From contig BRKX01000014.1 in the NCBI GenBank assembly GCA_026008535.1, forward strand, positions 26,077,194 to 26,141,193: a stretch of DNA of 64,000 bases. Reading direction: 5' to 3'. The translations under genes were made by a program, and so were the position numbers. Shown here piece by piece: positions 12,035 through 22,066 of this stretch. The notes under the pieces were generated by a model. It had not been told where the DNA came from. It searched no databases and saw only the letters and a list, made by a program, of their open reading frames with translations. The stretch's first letter is position 1. Each line of letters begins with the position of its first letter. The stretch comes from Perilla frutescens (taxonomy: Eukaryota; Streptophyta; Magnoliopsida; Lamiales; Lamiaceae).

Positions 12035-13517
12035 CACTACAAAAAATTCGCGTTTTAGCGATGGATTTTTCCGTCGTTAAACATCAAAAAACCGTCGTTA
12101 AATCAATTTAACGACGGATCCAATCCGTCGCTAACTTATTGCCAAATTCGGTCGTAAAAAATAAAAAAATAATAAATTTAACGACGGAATAACGACGGAA
12201 AAATTTCGTCGTTAAAAAAAAAATCAAGGGGGTGGGGTGAGCCGCGCGGCTCAAGCCGAACCGCCGAGCCTGAATTAATTCAGGCGAAATCTTCGCTTCA
12301 GGAGATTAGAACACGGGCCAATGTCCTTATGCCCTAAAGCTCTAACCAAGTAAGCTAGAAGGTATTTACGTTAAAATATACAACTAGTATATATATATAC
12401 ACACGAAACCTATTTTCATTGACTTTTTATTTTCAAATTAAATAATTATATATTATAAAAACCTAAAAATTATTAAAATAAAAAATTATAAAAAATTCAT
12501 AAATTAGTAATTTAAATATAACAAAAGATATAATATATTAAAAATAATAAAAAATAATAAAAAAATAAAGATAATAAAATAAAATAAATAAAAATATTAA
12601 AAAAAAAATCAGATTCATAATTGAAAAATCAAAAAAATATTAAAAAATAATATAAAATATTAAAAAAATTAAAAAATAATATAAAATATTAAAAAAATTA
12701 AAAAATAAAATAAATCTGAAAAATAAAATAAATAAAAAATCAAAATTTTAAAAAAATTAAAAATTAATTTTAGAAAAATTTGAAATATTCAAAATATTAA
12801 TTTAAATTTGATAATAATTATTACTTGAAAAATTAAAAAAATATAAAATATTAAAAATAGTATATAATATTTAAAAATAAAAAAATAAAATAGAAATTTG
12901 AAAATGTAAAATAAAAAAATTAGAAATATTCCAAATATTAATTTAAATTAGAAAAAAAATTAGTACTTGAAAAATTAAAAATAATAAACAATATTAAAAA
13001 ATGATATAAAATATGAAAAATAATATAAAATAATAAAAATTTTAAAAAAATCATATAAATCAAATAAATCTGAAAAAAAATAAAATAAATAAAAAATAAT
13101 AAAATTTAAAAAATAAATTTTAAATTCGTAGTTAAGTATTAATTAGTAAATAAAAAAATAAAAAAAAAGCAAAAAATAAAAAAAAATCAAAAAATGTAAA
13201 AAAATTAAAAAAAAAATATTTAACGACGGATTTGTCCGTCGTTAAAATAAAAAAAAATAAAAAAATAATATTTAACGACGGATTTTTCCGTCGTTAAAAA
13301 AAATATATATATATATATTTAACAACGAATTTTTCCGTTGTTAAAAAAATAAAAAATAAAAAAATAATATTTAACGACGGATTTTTCCGTCGTTACATTA
13401 GAGACGGAAAAATCACTAGTCCGTCGTTAAACATCGTAATCTTCACCTGTCGTTAATTTCGTTGTTAATTTAACGACGAAATATAATCCGTCGTTAAATC
13501 GCGTTTTTCTTGTAGTG
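12035..13517. mobile_element. Non-autonomous CACTA (En/Spm) element, 1483 bp
   Basis: The left end is CACTACAAAAAATTCGCG and the right end is the inverted match CGCGTTTTTCTTGTAGTG, with the 3-bp target duplication TTA at 12032-12034 and 13518-13520. Sub-terminal regions carry many inverted copies of the ACGACGG motif (pairs of the type AACGACGG...CCGTCGTT), as expected of transposase binding sites in CACTA elements. The interior (12370-13210) is extremely A/T-rich with no ORF. It inserted into the telomere-like AAACCCT tract of the array element. Confidence 0.9.
12296..12360 (-). other. tRNA-derived relic inside the CACTA element
   Basis: The minus strand carries TAGCTTACTTGGTTAGAGC, which matches a tRNA D-arm/box A, then a 20-base spacer and GTGTTCTAATCTCC, a decayed T-arm/box B. 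No complete cloverleaf can be drawn, so this is a tRNA or SINE remnant, not a tRNA gene. Confidence 0.4.
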
Positions 13518-13599
13518 TTAAAACCTATTAAACCATAAACCCTAAAACCTATTAAACCCTAAACCATAAAACCTTATTAATAGTTCAAATAGCATCTAT

Positions 13600-14445
13600 T
13601 AATTCTATGCCTCGATTAAGTTAAAATAGCATCGATTAATTCTATTAATTAATGGCATCAATTAAATTTAAAATTAGCCACGATTAATAGTTCAAATAGC
13701 ATCGATTAATTCTATTAATTCTATGCCTCGATTAAGTTAAAATAACATCGATTAAATTTAAAATTAGACACGATTAAGAGTTCAAATAGCATCGATTAAT
13801 TCTATGCCTCGATTAAGTTAAAATAACATCGATTAATTCTATTAAGTCTATACCTCGATTAAATTTAAAACTAGCATCGATTAATAGTTCAAATAGCATC
13901 AATTAATTATATTAATTCTAAAATTAGCATCGATTATAGTTCAAATAGCCACGATTAAAAATTAGCATCAATTATACCAAAGCCTCGATTAAGTTAAAAA
14001 AGTTACGATTAATAGTTCAAATAGCCACGATTATTTCTAAAACAATCCTCGATTAATTTAAAGGAACATCGATTAAATTTAAAATTAGCCTCGATTAAAT
14101 TAAAAATACCTCGATTAATTATAATAGACTCGATTAATTTTAAACTATGCTTCGATTAATTATAATTTAAATTATACCTCTATTAAATTTAAAATAAGGT
14201 CTCAATTAAGTTAAAAAAGTCACAATTAATAGTTCAAATAGCCACGATTATTTCTAAAACAAGCCTCGATTAATTTAAAAGGAGCATCGATTAAGTTAAA
14301 ATTGGCCTCGATTAATTTAAAAATGCTTCGATTAATTATAATAGCCCCGATTAATTTTAAACTATGCCTCGATTAATTATAATTTTAAATTATGCCTTTA
14401 TTAAATTATCCCCGATTAAGTTTAAATTATCATCGATTATTTTCA
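13600..14445. repeat. Array B of the TTAATCGAGGC unit (reverse orientation)
   Basis: Dozens of CCTCGATTAA, CATCGATTAA and CCACGATTA cores are spaced about 18-28 bp apart. All lie in the reverse orientation on the plus strand. It corresponds to 44545-45825 in copy 2, where the core is more often AATCGTGG. Confidence 0.85.
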
Positions 14446-14925
14446 AAGTCTACTATTAATGTAATTAAAGGCTACGACATGCAAATATCTCATCTTGCCT
14501 ATTTTCTAACAACGCATATGCAATATAATCAAAACAAGAAATATTTACAAAAGAATTTCACGAAAATGGACAGTACAAAACGTACTTTTCAAATAATAGA
14601 AACGAAGCACTGCTTTTTTCTTGATGAATAAAACTTTTGCACCCCTTGCTCCAAAGGAAAAAAAATCTCCCTTTGCTAAAAAAAATTGTAAATTTTATTG
14701 TATTGTGAATATGTTCGAGTGTTCTTGTCTATTTATTTAAAAAATTTACCTACCACCGTACACAGTAATAAAATCATGTATTGAATTCGGTCAACAAATT
14801 ACTACATTCCCCTATTTTTTATTTAATGAAGCTCAGTAACTTTTCCTTCTTTTTATTTAATGAAGATCAGTAACTACCTCACTTACACAAAAAATAAATG
14901 CATTCAATAAAAGCCAATCGTGGAT
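14446..14925. other. Conserved unique middle segment of the array element
   Basis: This non-repetitive stretch (including GCTACGACATGCAAATATCT and TTGATGAATAAAACTTTTGC) is found as the reverse complement at 44075-44545. Conservation between two otherwise drifting copies is what defines the element. No ORF is shared between the copies, so it is probably non-coding. Confidence 0.6.
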
Positions 14926-15300
14926 CAATCAATTTAATCGTGGATCATAAAGAAGCCACACAATTAATCGAGGCATCTTCATCTCAATTAATCGAGCCAC
15001 AATTTATTAAACTTAATCGAGACCTCGATTATTCAAAGTTAATCGAGGCTTTAGTTAAACTTAATCGATGCCTCGATTATTCAAAGTTAATCGAGGCCTT
15101 CATTTCATTTAATCGAGACCTTGATTAACTTTGAATAATCGAGGCCTTAATTGTGGCCTTCTTTTATTTAATCGAGGCCTTCTTCAAAATTAACCGAGGT
15201 CTTCTTGACAATTAATCGAGGCCTTCTTTTATTTAATTGTGGCTTATTTTCATTAATCGAGGCTTGGTTCATTTAATCGTGGCTTGAAAATTAGGGTTTC
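14926..15300. repeat. Array C of the TTAATCGAGGC unit, with short internal palindromes
   Basis: AATCGAGGC and AATCGTGGC cores run mostly in forward orientation. Around 15025-15145 adjacent cores face each other (AATCGAGACCTCGATTATTC type) and make short perfect hairpins. The homologous block in copy 2 is 43475-44075. Confidence 0.8.
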
Positions 15301-15749
15301 AGATTTATGGTTGTGTATTGATTGATAATACCCTAATAAAAGTACACTGAGCCAATAATTAGGTGTGGGGACCAAGTGTCTTATAGTACAAATTGCCCAA
15401 CAAACTACCTATTTTTAAAAGTTGTTGTTTTTTCCCAATTACTATTTACTTTTGTCTACTTTTATCTATTTTCACAATATAATTTATCATCTTAATTTCT
15501 GTCTGTTTTGTAAAAAATGTCATGAACTTCAAAAAATGCCAAAAAAGTACCAGATCTTTTCACATTTTTGCAAAATATATGCGAATTTAATTTTCGGTGT
15601 CAAATTGCTAACAAATTTCACACGAATCCGACATTTAAAATGACATGAAAAATCATATTCCACATTGAGATTAAATAATAATCTTCCACGTCATTTTACA
15701 TGATGGATTCCGGTGGGCCTTATCAACAATTGGACACCGAATTGTTCCG

Positions 15750-15930
15750 GTGGGGATGACCTAGTGGTGGAGTGAGGTTGCTTGGAGATCAAAGGTCACA
15801 TGTTCGAATCTCCTCAATACCGTCAGGTCGGATGTGGGGATGACCTAGTAGTGGAGTGAGGTTGCTTGGAGATCAAATGTCACATGTTCGAATCTCCTCA
15901 ATACCATCAGATCGGGTGTGTGAGTAAAAA
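15750..15930 (+). mobile_element. Tandem tRNA-derived SINE-like unit (two 84-bp copies)
   Basis: Two near-identical units begin GTGGGGATGACCTAGT at 15750 and 15834. Each holds a box A-like TGACCTAGTGGTGGAG and a box B-like ATGTTCGAATCTCC, the internal RNA polymerase III promoter layout of tRNA-derived SINEs. The second unit runs into GTGTGAGT and an A-rich stretch near 15925. Head duplication of this kind is found in some plant SINEs. No target duplication could be fixed. Confidence 0.55.
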
Positions 15931-16552
15931 AAATGAACACCGAATATAGAATCATAGGATATTTTTGTAAAAATGTATAAAATTTAGTTATTTTTTGATA
16001 TGGATTTAAGTTCGGGTTATTTTTACAAAACAAACGAAACTTCAGATATATTTGAAATTTTTTATTATAGAAATTTTAATAACAAATTTTATTATAGCGT
16101 CAAGTAAAAAAATCAAGTATAAGCACAAACACATATATCGAAAAAAGACAAAAACCCAATTTGAAATAAATATTATTATACGATAACATATCACATATAT
16201 ATGTCCGATTGCAATTTGTGATGGCAAGGGCGATTATTGTAGGGACATGCTGAGATCCAATTGTTACAACATCGTCGGTTCCTTAAGTTTATAAATGAAT
16301 GCATTAATTAAACGAAAGTTGTGTTTTAGATATGAAGCAAAGCAGGCCCGAATGGCTCCCAATTTAACAAAAAATCTTTTATATAATTATTCAAATATAC
16401 AATTTATAGTTTGATGGTAATACTTTATAACTTCAAATTCCTTTAAATTATTTTAAGCGTAATTCTAAATACATACAATAAATTTTGAATTCATCTCAAA
16501 TTATAAAGAGAGAACTCATTCAAATAATTTTCTCAATCCTTATTAGAACAAA
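15931..16552. other. A/T-rich spacer, nothing recognised
   Basis: There are no gene, repeat or transposon hallmarks. The short minus-strand ORFs here are typical of A/T-rich non-coding DNA. The last ten bases (16543-16552) are the left target duplication of the next element. Confidence 0.5.
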
Positions 16553-17577
16553 GGGATAAGGGTCACGCAGACCCCTGTACTTTTTTTTTTGGCTCAATTG
16601 GGCCCTTAAATTTTTTTTTTTTTTTCGGGTCTATCAGGCCCCTCATGACGGGGCCATTGATGAAACAATGTTGTTTCATCAATTTTCCAAATAAAAAAAA
16701 AAGAGATAAGGGTCACGTAGGTCTTTGAACTTTTTTTTTTAGCTCAATTGAGCCCCTGAATTTTTTTTTTGTCTATTGGGCCCCTCCGTCAAGTTCGTAT
16801 TAAAATGACGTCGTTTTATATGTTATTCGAATAAAAAAAATTCTAAATTCAATTTAAAAATTCACCCGCCCCATTTTAACATCTCCCGACCCGATACTAA
16901 TTAATCAAACCCGCCCCATTTAGATTATGATATTTTTACTTTGAATTTCTATTTCTAAAATCAAGAAACGGAATGACAATCTCAGATAAAAAACCCAACA
17001 TGTGTGGGATGAAAAGCAGACCACCAATCCAAGATACACGAAATACAGAGCATACTGTAACAATATGAGTCGTCAGATCTGATCAACGCACCATAAATCA
17101 TACAACGATTGAAGAAAATAGAAAACCTTGGAAACTTCATGCATCATCTTGTGCAAATCCATTTGGTTCTTGTCGAAAAGGGAAATCAATTTTTAAATTG
17201 AATTTAGAATTTTTTTTATTCGAATAACACATAAAACGACGCCGTTTTAATATGAACTAACGGCCTCGTCAAGAGGGGTTGACGGAGGGGCCCAATAGAC
17301 CCAAAAAATAAGTTCAGGGGCTCAATTGAGCTAAAAAAAAGTACAGGAGTCTGCAAGGCCTCTGCCAAAAAGTTCAAGGGCCTACATGACCCTTATCCCC
17401 TTTTTTTTATTTGGAAAATTGATGAAACGACGTCGTTTCATTTAGAGTTAAAGGCCCCGTCAAGAGGGGCCTGATAGATCCAAAAAAAATTTTAAGAACC
17501 CAATTGAGTCAAAAAAAAGTACAGGGACGTAGGAGGTCCCCGCTAAAAAATACAGGGACCAGCGTGACCCTTATCCC
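16553..17577. mobile_element. MULE-type non-autonomous element with doubled terminal inverted repeats
   Basis: The ends are perfect inverted copies, GGGATAAGGGTCACG and CGTGACCCTTATCCC, flanked by the 10-bp target duplication TTAGAACAAA (16543-16552 and 17578-17587). A duplication of 9-11 bp is typical of Mutator-like elements. Each arm is about 300-390 bp and contains the terminal motif twice: a second GATAAGGGTCACG starts near 16706 and its mirror ACATGACCCTTATCCC lies near 17381. The arms therefore consist of two tandem sub-repeats. The unique core (about 16860-17190) has no ORF and could be a captured fragment. Confidence 0.85.
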
Positions 17578-17850
17578 TTAGAACAAATGCACGTGAGATC
17601 CCCTGTGACATTCTTTATAATATTTCATGTGCCAAACTTATCACTCTTTTTTTTTTTTTTCAATTTATTATAATTTAGTTTAATTTAAATATTTATTTAT
17701 GGTTCATCTTTTCTTTTCCCAATTAGAATATATTAAAAAAATACATATATTTTTTAAAATTAGTTATGGCATAAGTCTACAGTTCCTATATAGATCCGCT
17801 CCTGCCTTGCAGCTCATTTTAAGATCCAGTTTAATAGGAGACATTAGTGA

Positions 17851-17967
17851 ATTGGGCTGGCCCATTTAAGCGCCGCTATAGATAAACAAACCTAGCTTAG
17901 CATTATCATACGGCTGCTTCAGGAAACCGAATCCCACGCTCCGCCGCTTCTCTCTCCGCCGTCAGCC
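17851..17967 (+). promoter_or_regulatory. eL42 promoter with site II elements
   Basis: TTGGGCT at 17852 and GGCCCATTT at 17859 are site II (TGGGCY) motifs, which TCP factors bind in plant ribosomal protein and growth genes. AAACCTAGCTT near 17890 resembles a degenerate telo-box. A CT-rich stretch (TTCTCTCTCC) sits just before the ATG, as is usual for the leader of ribosomal protein genes. The TATA box is not obvious. Confidence 0.5.
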
Positions 17968-19148
17968 ATGGTAATCTCTCTACAAGCTTTACTTACTGGT
18001 AGATTTTTGTCTGATTTGATTGTAATTGGTGAGATGTTGGTGATGTTCTAGCGTCGTTTGTTTTGGGCAAGGAAAACCCCAAATTAAATGAATTTAGCGT
18101 TAGAGATTTTCTACATGCTCGTCTATTGCGTTTTCCGATTCACGAAACTTTTATTGTTTTTCCAATTTGAGCTGTGTTTGGGGCAGCAATGAATTTGGTT
18201 GCTCCACTCTTAATTTATCTGACAAATGAAAGCATTATTTACTAGTGTGAGCTGTGAGCTTAGGAAAAGATTGAGGTATTTTGAGAATTCGTTTGGTATG
18301 CGAGTTGATAGATGTTTGCAGATTGAGTTAATAGTTTGATTTTAGTTGCTGGTGCCTATATTTGCACTTTGCCAGCATGTGTATGTGTTTTGGGCTATAA
18401 TGCTTTTCTCTGTGGGCTCAAATTTCTGTTTTGGATAGTTTGACATGAAGAGTTATCTGTTCAAAGAAATGTGCTATGTCCATAATAAATGCTGTTTGCT
18501 GTGGAACTTGACGATTGTTCAATTATCTGAAGTCCTGATGAATTATATATATTTGGTTTTCGTTCATATGCAAAGTTGATGTGCCTGTATGATGCTAATT
18601 TATTTACTGCATCGTAGGTGAATGTGCCAAAGACAAAGAAGACCTACTGCAAGTCGAAGGAGTGCAAAAAGCACACCTTGCACAAGGTCACCCAGTACAA
18701 GAAAGGAAAGGACAGCTTAGCTGCTCAGGGTAAGCGTCGTTATGATCGCAAGCAGTCAGGTTATGGTGGCCAGACCAAGCCCGTTTTCCACAAGAAGGTA
18801 GGAATGCTTTTCTCATCACTGCTGGTTTATTGAATGTACTGTAGAAATCAATTAATTATCTCTAGTTAAAAAATAAGAAGTTATGAAATTTGGTGTTAGT
18901 GAATGAGAGAAGTTATTCTATTCTGGTTAGGCTAAAACGACGAAGAAGATTGTGCTGAGGTTGCAATGTCAGGGTTGCAAACATGTTTCCCAGCACGCAA
19001 TTAAGGTTGGTATATTGTTCTTGCATCTTCTGTCTGGCAGCATCACCTCTCCTTGCTTAAAACTGGTGTGTTCACTTCTTTTTTGCAGAGGTGCAAGCAC
19101 TTTGAAATTGGTGGAGATAAGAAGGGCAAAGGAACCTCGCTTTTCTAA
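17968..19148 (+). CDS. RPL36A: 60S ribosomal protein eL42 (L44/L36a), four exons
   Basis: This is a cytosolic large-subunit protein that binds near the E site. Exons: 17968-17970 (the ATG alone), 18618-18797, 18931-19005 and 19089-19148. All introns are GT-AG and phase 0, and the total is 318 nt, giving 105 residues, the family length. It starts MVNVPKTKKTYC and ends GKGTSLF; the zinc-binding Cys pairs are present (CKSKEC, CQGC, and the Cys in IKRCKHF). The conserved GGQTKPVFHKK loop keeps the Pro whose change gives cycloheximide resistance in yeasts. Differences from the common plant sequence lie in the third exon (CQGCKHVSQHAIK, usually S, F and P at the three variable places). The frame has no lesion and the promoter carries site II motifs, so I consider it functional. 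It is the only intact host gene in the window. Confidence 0.95.
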
Positions 19149-20171
19149 GCCTATCATTTTGGAAAGATTCTTGTTTTACTGCATTGTTCTGTTGTGATAT
19201 TTTGTTTTTACATCTTACTTTTGCCGTTCTATCTGAACTTTAGATTAAGTACGGGACATGGTTCTGAGTTGTGTTTATCAACAAACGGATTGAGTACCTC
19301 AATGCAGTTTTTGCAGCTAGTTCCTAGTCATTCATGTTCAGTTTACTAGCACAAGCTTTCCCATGTGGCTTGAGCCTTTACCTGCTGTTATTTATGTTTA
19401 TCAAGGCTTGAAAGAGTAGGGATATGATATCGTTGGCACTATTTGTAATATATGCTAATGTTGTTTTAGTCAGTTCAGTTCAGAAGGATCTTAACATTCT
19501 GTAGAGTGTAGAAATTTATTTTTAACTTAAGCAGCTTTGCTGAAACACCAATCAAGCAATATGCCCTTGAGCTGTTCAACGAAAATTGGATTACCTGCAA
19601 CTCATGGTATCAAAATCTATACTGTAATATTATCAATGCATGCCAAGTTTTATATTGTATTCGAGTTAAAATGAAGTTCAAACTGATTAGCCCTAGAACA
19701 CTCGTCTGAATGGAAGTCCTTGAATGAGTTGAAGATGATGTTGTAAATGAGCTAGATACATAACTAATCAAGTTTGTTAGAAAAGTGTTCATAAAATGTT
19801 TGAACTTATTTGGTTATCTAAGATGTTTATAGCTCAGATGAGCTTTAATTGACACAATCATGTATATAGTTTAAGTAGTTTGATATTTTTATATTTATCA
19901 AATTCGAACTGAATTTTTAACATGCTATCATGAGTGAAGTATTGAGATATTTGATTTTATTTTAAGGCCGTAATTGAAGATATTTATGTTGAAAGATCAG
20001 ACCACAATACAAACATTAAGAAGGTTTTGTCAAAGCATTAACCTTATATATACAATCTGAAATTCAAAATGGAATTTATTTAGTCTAATCCCAAATGAGC
20101 TCTAGCAATGACAAGTTTTCCTTTTTTTACTTTCTGAATTTCTGAAGAAATCAGACAATTAGTTGGTCCTA
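19149..20171. other. 3' UTR and intergenic spacer between eL42 and the GDPD pseudogene
   Basis: The first few hundred bases are T-rich and fit a 3' UTR. The remainder is A/T-rich with no further gene. The two flanking genes converge on this spacer. Confidence 0.5.
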
Positions 20172-21605
20172 TCAAACTAAAACAGAAAAAATTACTAAAG
20201 AATAAAACTGTGTGTGCTTGAATTTGGTGATCACAGCTACAATCTTATCAAGCAGGTTATGTGTTTCTTCTTCTCCTGCTGAGAAAGGACTTGACCATTC
20301 CTGATACTGATGTAGGCTCCCTGTGAAATCAGTGAAGAGTCCGTTAACCCCGACTTCGTTTATCCAATGCGCGTATTCTTTATACGGGTCTTGACTGTAG
20401 TTGAATTGCAAATATGTGGTACTTATTCCGGAAAGTCTATGGATGCACCTGATCAGCAATGCCATGATAAGTTTAGATGTTGAGGTTACAATAGTATTCA
20501 ATGAATTACAACACACAATGAAAATGACGATTAATTACGAGATCACAACCCTTTCTCAGAAAAGTTAAAAAAAACTAGTACCTGAAGGTTATGTGCATGT
20601 GCTCTAGCTACAAGATCAGTTGGTGTTTGCAGATAATTATCTGATGCAGGAACAATGGTATCCTTCCAGGGCCCAATTCCCACAAGATATTCCTTGATAT
20701 AGTCGAGATATTTATCTGAAGTGATCTCCCAGTAGGATTGAAATCCAGTAACACTTTTTATATCAAGCAGAAGTAATCGTAAACAACTAGAGCAAACAAA
20801 AAGATGGCACGATCAAAATCCCAAGAGTTATTCTAAGGATGATGAACAGTACAGCAAAAGCCATGCTGCCATGCATGTAAAGTAGTTATCCGCTTATTTA
20901 GCAAATAATAATCAATACCTTCATATATTATACAGTAGATTCAAGTCTCGGGAGGAAATTAAGTAACAAATTACAGTATTTCGAGTCCGTGGATGAATGA
21001 GATAGAGATTTCAGAGATTTCTAGTGAACCAGAGGCAAAGGAAAATAATGCTTAACCATACTTGGACTAGTAAGTAGTGGAGGGGTGGGGTGAGGCCAGT
21101 GGCGGATCCAGAATTTTAAAATTGGGGGTACGATATCTATTTATAAAATATGCATAAATAAATATTCTTCATTGTTTAAAATCCAACAATAAAAATACGA
21201 AATTAAGAAAGAATTTTTTTTTGCAGCTAATGCCGAGTTGTATTGAGGAAACAATTTTTTTTTACCAAATATATAATTATCTCTAGAAAGAGTGCCAATA
21301 TGCAACAACAGCAAAAAAAAAAGGAAGGCAATTTATTACAAGTGGCTCATTAGAAATCCGATCAATATTTTACATCATTTGCTTCATAAGTAACAGTATA
21401 AAATACAAATAAAACAACAACTTTTTTCATATTAAACTTCACGGTACTGACATGAAAAGGTTGAAGCTAAAACAGAGTGTATTCAAAAAAAAAATAGTAA
21501 TTCTATAACAATACTAATAGCAATCTTACATTTTCAATTTTAACTTATCAATCCTAAAGTCCTACATTTTAACTTTTAATATACAATACTAAACAACACT
21601 AAACA

Positions 21606-22021
21606 TCTATACATATATTAAAGCAAAATCGCAGGGGCAAAATCGTCATTAAAAAAAGTTAGTAAAAACTTAATTAAAAGATATATTTTCTGCCTAAAAT
21701 TGTATTGCAATGTATTTGGTGCAATTGGTTCGCTGGTGGAAGTTAAACATTTGCTTAACAACTTGTGCTTGTGTTCAATTCCTTTTTAACCCATATTTAT
21801 TTTCACATACAATTTTTTTGTTTTTTTGATTTAAACGTCTTTTTTTTTAACTTCCAATGGCAAACGACAAAATTTAAAACACTTTCCTAAATAATCATTA
21901 ATTACACATAATAATAAAGTATAATCATCTATTCACCTCCCTGTTACATATAGGTATGATTTGTGTGTTTGACTATAATTTTTTTTGTGCTTAATTGCTT
22001 AAAAAGTAACACACGCACACA

Positions 22022-22066
<45 letters not shown>

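Larger units (their letters stand above)
10553..15478. mobile_element. TTAATCGWGG-array element, copy 1 (interrupted by a CACTA element)
   Basis: This is a repeat-built element without a class I can name. Read from its right end: a unique end of about 180 bp (15478-15300), array C (15300-14926), a unique middle of about 480 bp (14925-14446), array B (14445-13600), AAACCCT-like tracts (13519-13580 and 12011-12034) split by a CACTA insertion, a MUDRA-like ORF (11586-11975), and array A (11490-10553). The same order of end, array, middle, array and telomere-like tract recurs inverted at 43262-45855, which shows it is a mobile or duplicated unit. The end block (about 15360-15478) matches the reverse complement of about 43290-43430, and the middle block matches 44075-44545. 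The left boundary is uncertain. The MUDRA-like ORF suggests a MULE or foldback relationship; this is inference. Confidence 0.6.

Noticed and set aside
12290..12360. Functional tRNA gene
   Set aside because: Only D-arm and T-arm relics are seen; no acceptor stem and the T-loop is mutated.
10553..15300. CRISPR-like reading of the regularly spaced short repeats
   Set aside because: The units are degenerate, occur in both orientations, have no unique spacers of constant length and no cas genes; the DNA is plant nuclear.
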